64,000 bases of DNA from CAZGEA01 sp964524515 (GTDB lineage: Bacteria > Patescibacteriota > Microgenomatia > UBA8517): NCBI GenBank assembly GCA_964524515.1, contig CAZGEA010000004.1, positions 75,712 through 139,711 on the forward strand, written 5' to 3'. The notes under the pieces were generated by a model. The model did not search any database and was not told where the DNA came from. It worked only from the letters and a program-made list of their open reading frames with translations. A program made the position numbers and the translations under genes. This document shows positions 34,527-43,648 of the stretch, piece after piece (within the stretch, counting starts at the first letter, position 1; every line of letters begins with the position of its first letter).

Positions 34527-35339
34527 CTATTTTACCAGACCAAGCCTCTTTATCCAAGGGGTCATACCTCCCCATCCTGAAGATTGATATTGGACAACTG
34601 CTTGATAAAGGGAGAAAACTACCCAATATAGTGCTAAACCTGAAGGAAAGCTTGAGCCTGCTAGTAAAGTTATTATTGGGAATGTGTATATCATTGACTG
34701 CTGAGCGGCTACCATCGCATCATCTGCCTCCCCTTTTGTTTTTTTTGCCACTTTTGCTTCAAACTCTACATATGGAAGTGCCATTTTGGCTGATATGAAT
34801 TGAATTGCTGCTGCCAAAATTAAAACAGGTCCTGGAATTGGAAATGGAATTTGACTAATTTTAAAAACGTCTGGTTTTGTTACATCAAGATATAGAAAAT
34901 TTGTATTTAGAGTTTGACCTTGAGAAAATTTTAATGGCTCATATAAGCTGTTGTTAAAACTTTCTGAAATTTGACCATGACCTGAAAGAATTGTTGTGAA
35001 GACATTTAAAAGTGCAATAAAAATAAACAGCTGTAAGATTTGTGGAAGGCAGCCTGCACCTGGATTGATTCCTTTTTCTTTATAGAAATCAGCTTGAGCT
35101 TTCATCAATGCTTCTTTGTTGTCTTTGTGCTTTGCTTTAATTTTATCAATATCTGGAGCATATTCTTTTAGTTTTTTCATTGTTTCTGCTGCTGGCTTGG
35201 TAAGCGGGGAGACTGCAAACCTTAGGAAAAATGAGAATGCAATGATCGCAATTGCCATGTTTTGTCCAAGAATTTTATAAAACAGAACTAATGCGTTTGA
35301 TAGTGGTTGAACTAAAATAATTGAAAAAATATCTGCCAT
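34527..35339 (-). CDS. yidC: YidC/Oxa1 membrane insertase
   Basis: 270 residues, short Gram-positive type without the large periplasmic P1 domain. The conserved core is present (LSNALVLFYKILGQNMAIAIIAFSFFLRFAVSPLTKPA, then KYKE-like KAKHKDNKEALMKAQADFYKEKGINPGAGCLPQILQLFIFIALLNVF), with the basic cytoplasmic loop and the later hydrophobic segments. It inserts membrane proteins alone or with SecYEG. It sits 18 bp after yidD and 5 bp before jag. A TATAAT at about 17 nt before the start could provide an internal promoter. Confidence 0.95.
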   Translation of the reverse strand: MADIFSIILVQPLSNALVLFYKILGQNMAIAIIAFSFFLRFAVSPLTKPAAETMKKLKEYAPDIDKIKAKHKDNKEALMKAQADFYKEKGINPGAGCLPQILQLFIFIALLNVFTTILSGHGQISESFNNSLYEPLKFSQGQTLNTNFLYLDVTKPDVFKISQIPFPIPGPVLILAAAIQFISAKMALPYVEFEAKVAKKTKGEADDAMVAAQQSMIYTFPIITLLAGSSFPSGLALYWVVFSLYQAVVQYQSSGWGGMTPWIKRLGLVK

Positions 35340-35357
35340 TTTTTATTTGTATTGCAA

Positions 35358-35567
35358 TTATACAGGGTCTGAGCCTCCTTGTGAAAGGGGGTTGCATCTT
35401 ATTATTCGTTTTACTGCATAAAATGAGCCAGTTAGTACTCCGTATTTTTGAATTGAAAGCTTTGCATATTCAGAGCATGTTGGAGTAAATCTGCAACCAG
35501 GCCCTAAAAGTAATCTAATAGCAAAGGATATGAAGTTTTGATAAAAATTTATTAAAAATTTAATCAT
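35358..35567 (-). CDS. yidD: Membrane protein insertion efficiency factor YidD
   Basis: 69 residues with the family motif LLGPGCRFTPTCSEYAKLSIQKYG and the C-terminal RIIRCNPLSQGGSDPV. It is a small membrane-associated protein that assists YidC. It directly follows rnpA (1-bp spacing) and precedes yidC, the conserved rpmH-rnpA-yidD-yidC order. Confidence 0.95.
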   Translation of the reverse strand: MIKFLINFYQNFISFAIRLLLGPGCRFTPTCSEYAKLSIQKYGVLTGSFYAVKRIIRCNPLSQGGSDPV

Positions 35568-35912
35568 TTAAAGGAGTTTGATCTTTTTTAAGGATTCTTC
35601 AACCTCTTTCATCAAATCTGAAGTGTAGGCTTTAACTGATACATCATGGGCTATGAATACTATATCGTAGCCTTTTTGCATAATGCTTACTTTTTGCCTA
35701 ACGCCCTCACGAAGCCCACGTTTTACTTTATTTCTAGCAACTGCTTCTTTTGCAATTTTAGTGGAAACAATGAAGCCAAACCTTAGACTATCTTCGTCTT
35801 TTGATGATTTAGCGTAACTTACTGTGAAGGATTTTGAATGGAAGACTTTCCCATTTTTTTTAACATAATCAAAATCTTTATTTAGTGTGAGCTTGTTTTT
35901 GCTTGCGAGCAT
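35568..35912 (-). CDS. rnpA: Ribonuclease P protein component
   Basis: 114 residues with the RNR-type motif AVARNKVKRGLREGVRQ and RFGFIVSTK, basic throughout. It is the protein subunit that helps RNase P RNA mature tRNA 5' ends. It lies 1 bp downstream of rpmH and 1 bp upstream of yidD. The RNase P RNA gene was not found in the window. Confidence 0.95.
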   Translation of the reverse strand: MLASKNKLTLNKDFDYVKKNGKVFHSKSFTVSYAKSSKDEDSLRFGFIVSTKIAKEAVARNKVKRGLREGVRQKVSIMQKGYDIVFIAHDVSVKAYTSDLMKEVEESLKKIKLL

Positions 35913-35913
35913 T

Positions 35914-36060
35914 TTATACTGAAGCGCTTATTTTCTTTCTTCCGCGTTTCATGCGTCTTTTGATTACCAAACGACCTTTAGCGGTTTTTAATCTTGCACG
36001 GAATCCAAAACGCCTTGCACGCCTTACTTTTGATGGTTTGTAAGTTCTTTTTGTAGCCAT
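35914..36060 (-). CDS. rpmH: 50S ribosomal protein L34
   Basis: 48 residues: ATG at 36060 and TAA at 35914-35916. The start MATKRTYKPSKVRRARRFGF is the well-known L34 N-terminus (commonly MKRTYQPSKLKRKRTHGF), and the rest is highly basic with RLKTAKGR and a Lys/Arg-rich end. It is the first gene of the minus-strand origin operon, divergent from dnaA. TATAAT on the minus strand ends 9 nt before the ATG. Confidence 0.97.
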   Translation of the reverse strand: MATKRTYKPSKVRRARRFGFRARLKTAKGRLVIKRRMKRGRKKISASV

Positions 36061-36134
36061 ATTTTTGTGATTATAACATATTTTTTTGAAGTTCTAAAAT
36101 GTGGACAGTTGAACTTAAACTGAGGGTTTACAAT

Positions 36135-36155
36135 TTATCCATAATCTTATACACA
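36135..36155 (+). promoter_or_regulatory. DnaA boxes upstream of dnaA
   Basis: TTATACACA at 36147-36155 fits the DnaA-box consensus TTWTNCACA, and TTATCCATA at 36135-36143 matches 8 of 9 of TTATCCACA. They lie 15-35 bp before the dnaA start in the rpmH-dnaA gap, a usual site for dnaA autoregulation and one half of a bipartite origin. Confidence 0.7.
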
Positions 36156-36170
36156 GAAACTTAAACTACA

Positions 36171-37607
36171 ATGTTGGAAGAAATTAAAAACAATAGCGAA
36201 CAGGAAAGCGAGAATAATTCTACATCTAGATTGAATAAAGATGTTGTATGGAAAGACACACTGGCATCACTTAAAGTACAGGTTAGTGGAGCAGTTTATT
36301 CAACATGGCTTACTAAAACAACACTAGAATCGCTTCGAAAGAATGGGAAGGAGCGTTATTCTGCAGAGATAGGTTGTATTTCAACTTTTATAAAACAAAC
36401 TGTGGAGGTGCGTTATTTTGGCTTGATTCAAGATTCACTGATAAAAGTGCTTGGTGCACCAGTTGATATTGTATTTACCATATCGTCTGGTGAGAGTGTG
36501 CTTAAAACTGAAAATAAAAACACAGCAAGCGTCCCTTTGTTTGAAGAAGAGACTGACAATGAAGTATTTGTGGGTAAATTAACTCAATCACATATTCATC
36601 CTGGAAGAATTTTTGAGAACTATGCTGTTTCATCGACAAACCAACTAGCCTGGGCGGCTTGTGAGGCAGTTTCAAAAGGATTGGGAACAACTTATAATCC
36701 ACTTTTTATTTGGGGTGGAGTGGGAGTAGGGAAGACTCATTTAATGAATGCTATTGGATACCGTGTAATTAAAAAAAACTTAAACGAACGCGTGCTTTTG
36801 TGTACAGGTGAGGATTTCACAAACGATATTATTGCGGGAATTAGGACAAAGACTACTCAGGCATTTCGGGATAAATATAGAAAATTAAAAGTTTTATTTA
36901 TTGATGATATTCAATTTATTGCGGGAAAAGAGAGCGTGCAGGAGGAATTTTTCCACACTTTTAACGCAATCATTTCAGCTGGTGGGCAAGTTGTTTTGAG
37001 CTCAGATAGACCGCCATCTGAGACTAAACTTGAAGATAGATTGGTAAGTAGGTTTGAAGCTGGATTGGTTGTTGATATTGCACCACCTGACTTTGAACTT
37101 CGATCTGCAATAGTTTCAATTAAAGCGCGTGAGCGTGGAATTGAACTTGAAGATAAATTTGCCCAAGCTATAGCTTCGAACTTGGACAGTGCGCGTAAAA
37201 TTGAAGGTTTTTTAATTAAACTTATATCTGAGGTAAAACTTAAAAATTTAGAGGTAAATGAAGAACTGATCATAAATCTTCTTGGTAGACCTAGTATGGA
37301 AAATGGGATACATGGATTTAAAAAACAATTGACTGCAGAGGCAATAATTGATGCAGTGTGTGCCAAATATCAAATAAACAAGCGTGCAATGGTGGGGAAG
37401 GCACGGGCGAGGCTTATTGCACGACCAAGGCAAATATTAATGTATCTTCTTCGAACGGAACTTCATTTAAGCCTGGAAGAGGTAGGAAGACTAATTGGTG
37501 GGCGAGATCATACAACTGTAATGCATGCAGTTGAAACGATAACTCAAATGGCATCAAATGATTCCCGTATTCGTGAGGATATTTTGGGGATAAAACGTGG
37601 ATTATAA
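36171..37607 (+). CDS. dnaA: Chromosomal replication initiator DnaA
   Basis: 478 residues. Domain I (about 20-100) is followed by a short linker, then the AAA+ core with Walker A GGVGVGKTHLMNAIG, Walker B LFIDDIQFI, sensor region LSSDRPPSETKLEDRLVSRFEAG and the C-terminal helix-turn-helix with the signature GGRDHTTVMHAVETI. It opens the origin and loads helicase. dnaN follows 198 bp downstream, and the gene is divergent from rpmH. Confidence 0.98.
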   Translation: MLEEIKNNSEQESENNSTSRLNKDVVWKDTLASLKVQVSGAVYSTWLTKTTLESLRKNGKERYSAEIGCISTFIKQTVEVRYFGLIQDSLIKVLGAPVDIVFTISSGESVLKTENKNTASVPLFEEETDNEVFVGKLTQSHIHPGRIFENYAVSSTNQLAWAACEAVSKGLGTTYNPLFIWGGVGVGKTHLMNAIGYRVIKKNLNERVLLCTGEDFTNDIIAGIRTKTTQAFRDKYRKLKVLFIDDIQFIAGKESVQEEFFHTFNAIISAGGQVVLSSDRPPSETKLEDRLVSRFEAGLVVDIAPPDFELRSAIVSIKARERGIELEDKFAQAIASNLDSARKIEGFLIKLISEVKLKNLEVNEELIINLLGRPSMENGIHGFKKQLTAEAIIDAVCAKYQINKRAMVGKARARLIARPRQILMYLLRTELHLSLEEVGRLIGGRDHTTVMHAVETITQMASNDSRIREDILGIKRGL

Positions 37608-37805
37608 ATATTAATTGTGGAAACAATTTAAAAGTTTTACACAATGATTTATTTTGCGGATAAAATATACACACCTTTTCCCCAAGCCTAACCAGAATCA
37701 CCATCCACATATCCACAGTACCTACTACTACTTCTAGTTAATATAGATAAATACAACAAAAACAAAAACTCACAAAAATTGTGAAATCTGTGTATAATCC
37801 AAATA
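37608..37805. other. Candidate replication origin (oriC), dnaA-dnaN gap
   Basis: This 198-bp gap holds several DnaA-box-like 9-mers: TTTTACACA at 37635-37643 (fits TTWTNCACA), ATATACACA at 37665-37673, ATATCCACA at 37709-37717, TTATACACA on the minus strand at 37789-37797 (identical to the box before dnaA), and a weaker GTTTCCACA on the minus strand at 37616-37624. An A-rich, T-poor tract at about 37735-37780 could be the unwinding element. Gene context (rnpA-rpmH-dnaA-dnaN) supports the origin. The minus-strand box overlaps the dnaN -10 TATAAT (37793-37798). Confidence 0.75.
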
Positions 37806-38906
37806 ATGAAGTTGAAAGTATTACAGGAGGATTTTGTAAAAGCTACAAGTGTTGTTTCAAGATTTGTTTCAAATCGTGCAACACTTCCAGTACTAACATA
37901 TATTTTATTTAAAGCAGAAAACCAAAAATTATTTCTTCAAGCTACCAACCTTGAATCGTCAATTTCTTATCCTGTTGGGGCAAGTGTTGATGAAGTGGGG
38001 GAGATTGCACTTCCAACTCGAGTAATTGGAGATTTGTTGGTTAATTTTCCAAAAGGACAAATTGAAATTGAGGGAGCACGAGAGAAATTGAATTTAATAA
38101 GTAGTGGTTTTCGTGGAAGTATTTCGGGAATGGTTGCTTCTGATTTTCCAATAATTCCAAGTAGCATAGATGAAGGGGGAGTGGAAATTGAAACTGAAAA
38201 ATTAATTGAAATATTAAATACGGTTTTGTATGCAGTATCAAAAGATGAAAGTAGACCAATTTTGACTGGTGTATTTTTTAATTTTCAAAAAGAAAAACTT
38301 ATTATTGCAGGATCTGATGGATTTAGAATTTCAATTAATAGTTTGCAATTGAATAACTCCAAGTTTGATGATTTAAAACTTGTGATTCCTTATCAGTTTA
38401 TGAATGAGTTGATTAAAATTTTGAGTATTTCCCCGACTGTTAAACTTTATCCTAAAAAAGAAGAGAATCAGGTTTTGTTTGAGATTGCCGGAATTACACT
38501 TTTGTCTCGTGTGATTGCTGGAGATTTTCCTGATTTTTCAAGAATAATTCCAAAGACTTACAACACAACGGTTTCAGTTGATAGAAACAGTTTAACTCAG
38601 GCTTTGAAATTGTCATCTGTTTTTGCTCGGGATTCTGCAAATATTACTTCGTTTGAAATTAAAGAAAATGAAATTGTAATTTCTTCTGAAAGTGCTACAA
38701 ATGGAAATCAAGTTACTAATATTGATGCAAAGGTTGTGGGGCCTGCACTAAAAGTTTTGTTTAATTATAGATTTGTGGAAGAATTTGTTCATATTTGTCG
38801 ATCTGAAGATGTTGTAATTGAATTTAATGAGTCAACTTCCGCGGTTTTGTTTAAAGATCAAAAAAATAGCGAGTTAATCCACATAATCATGCCAGTTAAA
38901 CTTTAG
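37806..38906 (+). CDS. dnaN: DNA polymerase III sliding clamp (beta subunit)
   Basis: 366 residues, three repeated clamp domains. Typical segments are SNRATLPVLTYILFKAE near the N-terminus, DESRPILTGVFF (the ligand-pocket region), RVIAGDFPDFSRIIP and the C-terminal IIMPVKL. It encircles DNA and tethers the polymerase. TATAAT ends 7 nt before the start, so the mRNA may be leaderless. The stop codon overlaps that of the convergent 38903 gene by 4 bp. Confidence 0.97.
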   Translation: MKLKVLQEDFVKATSVVSRFVSNRATLPVLTYILFKAENQKLFLQATNLESSISYPVGASVDEVGEIALPTRVIGDLLVNFPKGQIEIEGAREKLNLISSGFRGSISGMVASDFPIIPSSIDEGGVEIETEKLIEILNTVLYAVSKDESRPILTGVFFNFQKEKLIIAGSDGFRISINSLQLNNSKFDDLKLVIPYQFMNELIKILSISPTVKLYPKKEENQVLFEIAGITLLSRVIAGDFPDFSRIIPKTYNTTVSVDRNSLTQALKLSSVFARDSANITSFEIKENEIVISSESATNGNQVTNIDAKVVGPALKVLFNYRFVEEFVHICRSEDVVIEFNESTSAVLFKDQKNSELIHIIMPVKL

Positions 38907-39379
38907 AGGAATGGACTTATTACGTCTGGTTCTGGCTTTGACATTTGATATTGAAGAATAATGTCTTCTGTTGTTATTGTTTGTCCTGAACTTGATTTAA
39001 TTCCTGATTTTATTGTTATTGTATAAGTTTGATCAGTAGCCCAAGGTTCAAGTGGAGTGAGAATTAATCTTCCACGGTCATCATTTAGAAGATTTGGTTT
39101 GATTGTTATTAATGGTTTTACATCAATTTGGATGGAATTTAGTAATATTTCTTTTGAAAATGACATGGTTATTGCTGAAGTTGTGCCACCAAATGGAATA
39201 GTTCCTGATTTGGGAAATATTTCAGGTTTAATGTTTAGATCAGAAAGGGGGGTGGGTGTAGGAAGATTTATTTCTTTTTTAGGATTTAGTGCAAACATAA
39301 TCCAAATTACTGAAATAATTATTAGACTGATTATTATTATTTTTTTATTTTTAGAGAGAAAATTTATTACTTTTTTCAT
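38903..39379 (-). CDS. Membrane-anchored protein with Ig-like (Big_5) domain
   Basis: 158 residues with one transmembrane segment (about 13-30, IIIISLIIISVIWIMFAL), a short Pro-rich linker and one bacterial Ig-like domain with the typical fragments MSFSKEILLNSIQIDVKP and WATDQTYTITIKSGIKSSSGQTI. It is the last gene of the secretion cluster and overlaps the M23 gene by 4 bp. It may serve as an envelope anchor or chaperone for the apparatus; no direct evidence. Confidence 0.78.
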   Translation of the reverse strand: MKKVINFLSKNKKIIIISLIIISVIWIMFALNPKKEINLPTPTPLSDLNIKPEIFPKSGTIPFGGTTSAITMSFSKEILLNSIQIDVKPLITIKPNLLNDDRGRLILTPLEPWATDQTYTITIKSGIKSSSGQTITTEDIILQYQMSKPEPDVISPFL

Positions 39380-41016
39380 TTTATTTCTGTAATTGAAAAG
39401 TCAGTACCTCCAATATTATTACCAACATTTCTAGTGTTACCAATTAGTGCATTCATTGTAGCACCTTGAATGAGACACAAGGTCGTTGATCCGCCGCTAT
39501 CTAACATGAAGACTTGTTCTGCTCCACGAGTTAGTAGGGCATTATATGCGTTAATTGGAGTTGCAAGATTTATTATCATGAAATAAATGTAATTGTTGCC
39601 TGCAGATTTGCTTAACCCAACAACAGTTCTTGGTCGGGCTTCGTTTGGAAATGAATCCCATGAAGCACCAGTTACTGCCAACAAATCGTTTGTAGTTAAA
39701 TTCATATTCTTTAAACCTACTGGATTATCACCGTGATCAAAGATGTTTGCTGCTCCAATCCTATCGACATATAAAGTATAGAAATGTGATCTTGGATATT
39801 GTTCTGAATCGTTTTGCGTAAATTGACCACCAAATCCTGCTGGTCCTTCTGGAACTAAAGTTGATGTGTTGTATAAATTTGCATTTATTGCAAAAGCTGT
39901 GGTTTTTCCTTCAAATTTTGTTTGTGCCCAATCACATGTGACACCAGAATGATATTCAGATGGAGTGGATGCAACAAGTGTGGTTGCTTTGTTTAATGGA
40001 ACTTTTATTAACCAGCCAGATAAATTTTCAGATGGCCCTGGTCCTCCACACATGAAATCAGGTTTTACTGGAATACCATCAACATTTAATTCGATATGTA
40101 AATGAGTATTGCTGCCTTGATTGAAAAGTTTACCAACTATTGATCCAGATGGAAGTTGTTGGCCTACTTGGGCTGTTGGGTCGATGTGCATCAAGTCGAT
40201 AGTCCACCTGTGCCCATTACCTGTTGCTTCTGCAATCAAATATTTACCATTTGGTGAATCTCCGATTGATTTGATCGTCCAATTTAACTGATCACAAGTT
40301 CCACTTTGGGTTTGATCGCATAGTTTAGGTAATACAACAGTTTTGTTTTCGTTTCCACTAACCACAACAACATCTGTTGCATAACCATAATATGGACAAT
40401 TTGGAAGTGGTGGATTGATTTTCCTACAAACGTTATTTTCCGAGCCAGATTGACTTGGCGCCAGACATCCTGGATACATTGAATTTATTGGGATGTTGAA
40501 TATACATTTATTGCCTCCTGTGAAGGGAGCTACTGCATTCCAATAGCCATTGCTACCATGGCCTATTTTTTGTGGTGCATCATAGCTTGTATCTTCTTCG
40601 TGAGCTGGGTCATATGCATAAGTTGTAATTTTTGTTGTACCTAAAAGTGGGCAGGAACCAGATGCTACTGGGCCTTGGTTAAGTGCAATTGAATCAGATG
40701 GGGGAACAATGTATGCACCTGAATTGATAATAAACATAATTATTGGAATTAAAACAAAAAAGACTGCAAAAGCAATTAAAAGCATTTGGAGAAATGCTGT
40801 CGCGGTTATTCCAATTAGTGCCAAAGTCGCTAAAATTAATGCTTCAGTGTTTTTTCTAATTGCTGGCAAGGCTTTGTTCGCTAAATAACCTGCTGCTTTG
40901 CCTAGTGCAACATTGCCTCCTGCCATAGCAGTTGCTGCAGCTTGGACTGCCATTGCAGCTGCTTTGTCTGCTAATTGACCTGCTTGGCTTACTGAATTTT
41001 TTTTCTTTTCTTCCAT
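39376..41016 (-). CDS. M23 metallopeptidase-like plus phosphodiester glycosidase (NAGPA)-like protein
   Basis: 546 residues. An Ala-rich N-terminus and a transmembrane stretch (about 60-100) precede a domain with NTHLHIELNVDGIPVKP (about 308-324), the HxH motif of LytM/M23 peptidoglycan peptidases, preceded by GSIVGKLFNQG as in that family. The C-terminal 190 residues carry FAINANLYN, VVGLSKSAGNNYIYFMIIN and VFMLDSGGSTTL, matching the phosphodiester glycosidase (NAGPA) family. It is probably the wall-opening enzyme of the secretion apparatus. The first metal His of M23 is not certain. It follows virB4 by 3 bp. Confidence 0.78.
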   Translation of the reverse strand: MEEKKKNSVSQAGQLADKAAAMAVQAAATAMAGGNVALGKAAGYLANKALPAIRKNTEALILATLALIGITATAFLQMLLIAFAVFFVLIPIIMFIINSGAYIVPPSDSIALNQGPVASGSCPLLGTTKITTYAYDPAHEEDTSYDAPQKIGHGSNGYWNAVAPFTGGNKCIFNIPINSMYPGCLAPSQSGSENNVCRKINPPLPNCPYYGYATDVVVVSGNENKTVVLPKLCDQTQSGTCDQLNWTIKSIGDSPNGKYLIAEATGNGHRWTIDLMHIDPTAQVGQQLPSGSIVGKLFNQGSNTHLHIELNVDGIPVKPDFMCGGPGPSENLSGWLIKVPLNKATTLVASTPSEYHSGVTCDWAQTKFEGKTTAFAINANLYNTSTLVPEGPAGFGGQFTQNDSEQYPRSHFYTLYVDRIGAANIFDHGDNPVGLKNMNLTTNDLLAVTGASWDSFPNEARPRTVVGLSKSAGNNYIYFMIINLATPINAYNALLTRGAEQVFMLDSGGSTTLCLIQGATMNALIGNTRNVGNNIGGTDFSITEIK

Positions 41017-41019
41017 GTT

Positions 41020-42948
41020 TTATTTTTTAAATTCATTAATTATACCGACTACTTCTTTTGGAGATGCATCGGCAATTGTTTCTTTTGGTTTGCTTGAAAC
41101 ATCAGATGGTTTTGTAGTTACTAATTTGTATTCTTCAGGTGATGCAACAATTCTAATTGGTGCATGGTGTGCACCTGCAAACAAGATTCCTTCTCCAACT
41201 CCTGCGGCAAGCAGTAGTTGTCGTTCACCTTGTGAGAGATAAAATAAATCTCCTACAGTATCGATTGCAGCAGGGGATTGCTTAAGTAGTAATCTCAGAG
41301 CTGAATTGGTAACAACAGCTTTACCTATATCTTGGGCAACGAAATCTTCAACGTCTTGGGTTATTGTTGTAATTCCTAGATAATATTTTCTGGCACGTTT
41401 GACGATTGACCATAAAAATTGAGCTGAGTCTTGATAGCGCATCATGTGCCATGCTTCATCAACTAGAAGTAGTCGTTTTTTGACATCCTTTTTGATTGTT
41501 GTCCAGATGAAATCAAGAATGATAAACATAGCAATTGGACGAAGCGAATCCTGAAGATCACGAACTGAGAATACTGTAAAAGGGGATTTAATATTAATAT
41601 TTGTTTGTTGATCAAAAATTCCAACATATGATCCTTTGACGTATTTTTCAAGACGTGCAGCCATGTCTAGAGCATCTGGAACTTCCATTCCAATTAATGT
41701 TTTGTATAAATCTTCCATTAATGGTGGAGTTTTGCCTTGGGTATCTGGATCTTGGGTGATACCTTTGGATTTATAAGCCATTACAATTGCTCGATCTAGC
41801 ATTGCTTCTTGGGTGGGAGTTACTTCTCCCATCATGATTTTGAAAAGGCTATGAAGTGAGAGAATTTTTAGGCCTAATTGATTTTCACCTTCTTCTCTTA
41901 TTATTGATAAATCAAAAGGGTTGATTTTTGCTTGGGAAGTGAATGAGAAAGTGATAAATTCGCCGCCAACTGCTTCGCATAAATTTTTATATTCATTTTC
42001 AGGGTCGATAATAATAATTTGAGCACCAAGCATCAATGAACGTAATGCTTCTAATTTTACAAAGAAGCTTTTTCCAGCACCTGATGTTGCAAAGACTGTC
42101 ATGTTTGAGTTTTCTAGGGAAAATCTATCAAAAATGATAAATGAATCATTTTGAGGATTTATTCCATATAGGACTCCGTGTTCAGAGGACAATTCAGCTG
42201 AAGTGAATGGAAAAGTAGTGGCTAGAGAAGTAGTATCCATATTTCTTGTAATTGTTAATCTGTCGACTCCAAATGGTGAAGTTGAAAGAAAACCTTTTTC
42301 CATATCCAAAATTGCTCTTTTGCCGACAATTAACAGAGAACCCAAGGTGGATTCGACTTGCCTTGTTAAATGATTTAATTCTTCGAGAGTTGCGGCTGGA
42401 ATTGTAATGTAGAAAGAAAATTCATAGAATCTTTCTATTCCTTTTACTAATTGTTCTTGAAGTGATTTCGCATCTTCTAGTTTTGCAACGGTTGATGCGC
42501 TAACTATTTTTCCTCTTTCGATATCGGTTGATAATTCCGCTTCCATTTCTGCGATTTTTCTCCTCAGGTCATCTAAAACTGATTTACCTTCAACTGGATA
42601 TATAAAGAAGGAAATATCCATTGAGTGGTTGAAATTAACAACGGGCTCTAGCCAACCTGCGGAAACATATCTTGGGTAACCACCTATGAATAATGTTCTT
42701 ACGTAAATATCGTTTATTTTAATGTAATCGAAATCCACTTCCATTCTTTTGGGAGCGATGATATCAACTGGAGATAAATCATCTTCTTGATTCTCAATGT
42801 AATTTCTTATGTTTCCAATTTCTGGCTTATTACTTTCAACAGGGATATCGCTTAAAATATTTGGTTCAACAACTGGAACAACTGGCTTGTTGACCACTGG
42901 TGTTTCTGAATTTGGATCTGATTTTGTTTTTCTGTTAAATATTTTCAT
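41020..42948 (-). CDS. VirB4/TraE-like secretion ATPase
   Basis: 642 residues. Walker A is TSGAGKSFFVKLEALRS, with IIIIDPENEYKNLCEAVGG just after it, and Walker B is KKRLLLVDEAWHMM, followed by RKYYLGITTITQDVEDF. All are hallmarks of VirB4 ATPases, which power assembly and transport in type IV secretion systems. The N-terminal 250 residues resemble the VirB4 N-domain only in part, and the upstream 237-aa gene may supply the rest. It overlaps that gene by 14 bp. Confidence 0.93.
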   Translation of the reverse strand: MKIFNRKTKSDPNSETPVVNKPVVPVVEPNILSDIPVESNKPEIGNIRNYIENQEDDLSPVDIIAPKRMEVDFDYIKINDIYVRTLFIGGYPRYVSAGWLEPVVNFNHSMDISFFIYPVEGKSVLDDLRRKIAEMEAELSTDIERGKIVSASTVAKLEDAKSLQEQLVKGIERFYEFSFYITIPAATLEELNHLTRQVESTLGSLLIVGKRAILDMEKGFLSTSPFGVDRLTITRNMDTTSLATTFPFTSAELSSEHGVLYGINPQNDSFIIFDRFSLENSNMTVFATSGAGKSFFVKLEALRSLMLGAQIIIIDPENEYKNLCEAVGGEFITFSFTSQAKINPFDLSIIREEGENQLGLKILSLHSLFKIMMGEVTPTQEAMLDRAIVMAYKSKGITQDPDTQGKTPPLMEDLYKTLIGMEVPDALDMAARLEKYVKGSYVGIFDQQTNINIKSPFTVFSVRDLQDSLRPIAMFIILDFIWTTIKKDVKKRLLLVDEAWHMMRYQDSAQFLWSIVKRARKYYLGITTITQDVEDFVAQDIGKAVVTNSALRLLLKQSPAAIDTVGDLFYLSQGERQLLLAAGVGEGILFAGAHHAPIRIVASPEEYKLVTTKPSDVSSKPKETIADASPKEVVGIINEFKK

Positions 42949-43648
42949 TATCGTCTTCTTCTTGTTGGTTTATTCGAACTCGTGGAACAACTGGATTGTA
43001 TGTTTCATAAAATAATTCTACCAATTCTTTGGTTGTTAATTGACGTAGTGCTAAACCTAGCCTACTTGCTTGTCTTGTTAAGTGATCGCGACGAGGGAAT
43101 AATGCAATTTTTGCTTTTTTTGTAATATATGATTTTGAAAATGGAAGTGCTTTTGATTTGTTTGCAAAGGCAGTTGTAAAAGATTTGGCAACTCCAAGTT
43201 CAAGAGGGGAAAACCAAATTACGATAAAAAATCTTTTGCCAAGAACATTTTTCTTTTTGACGGTTTCTTTTATGAAATTTTGATAACCTTCCATTAATGC
43301 TCTCATTTTTGGATTTGTTATTTTTTTATAGTTTTCATCTAAATAAGATAAATAGTTTGAAATATCTTTGACTTGAGATCTGACTACGATCTGGATTGAA
43401 AATGAAAGTGAATTTAAAAGAGCTGCATAGGCGGCAATGACAGCTTCCTGCTCGCGATCTGATAATAATTGAAAATTAAGTGATGTTGTTTCAAGAACTA
43501 AAGAGACTCCACCATCTTTATGAAGAATTAGATTATCTAGAATGTCTGCAATTGGTAAATGATTTTGAGTGGTAGAAAACAATGGCACATCAGGAATGTT
43601 TAGCATTGGTATTGGGTTTTTAAAATTTTTCATTTTATTTTTTAGCAA
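42935..43648 (-). CDS. VirB4 N-domain/TraC-like protein
   Basis: 237 residues, no membrane segment. The region LPIADILDNLILHKDGGVSLVLETTSLNFQLLSDREQEAVIAAYAALLNSLSFSIQIVVRS resembles the N-terminal domain of VirB4/TrbE proteins (a membrane-docking part). It lies between prgI and virB4 with 14-bp overlaps on both sides, so the products are made together. It could be the docking half of a two-piece VirB4 or a cofactor. The family call rests on pattern and context. Confidence 0.72.
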   Translation of the reverse strand: MLKNKMKNFKNPIPMLNIPDVPLFSTTQNHLPIADILDNLILHKDGGVSLVLETTSLNFQLLSDREQEAVIAAYAALLNSLSFSIQIVVRSQVKDISNYLSYLDENYKKITNPKMRALMEGYQNFIKETVKKKNVLGKRFFIVIWFSPLELGVAKSFTTAFANKSKALPFSKSYITKKAKIALFPRRDHLTRQASRLGLALRQLTTKELVELFYETYNPVVPRVRINQQEEDDNENI

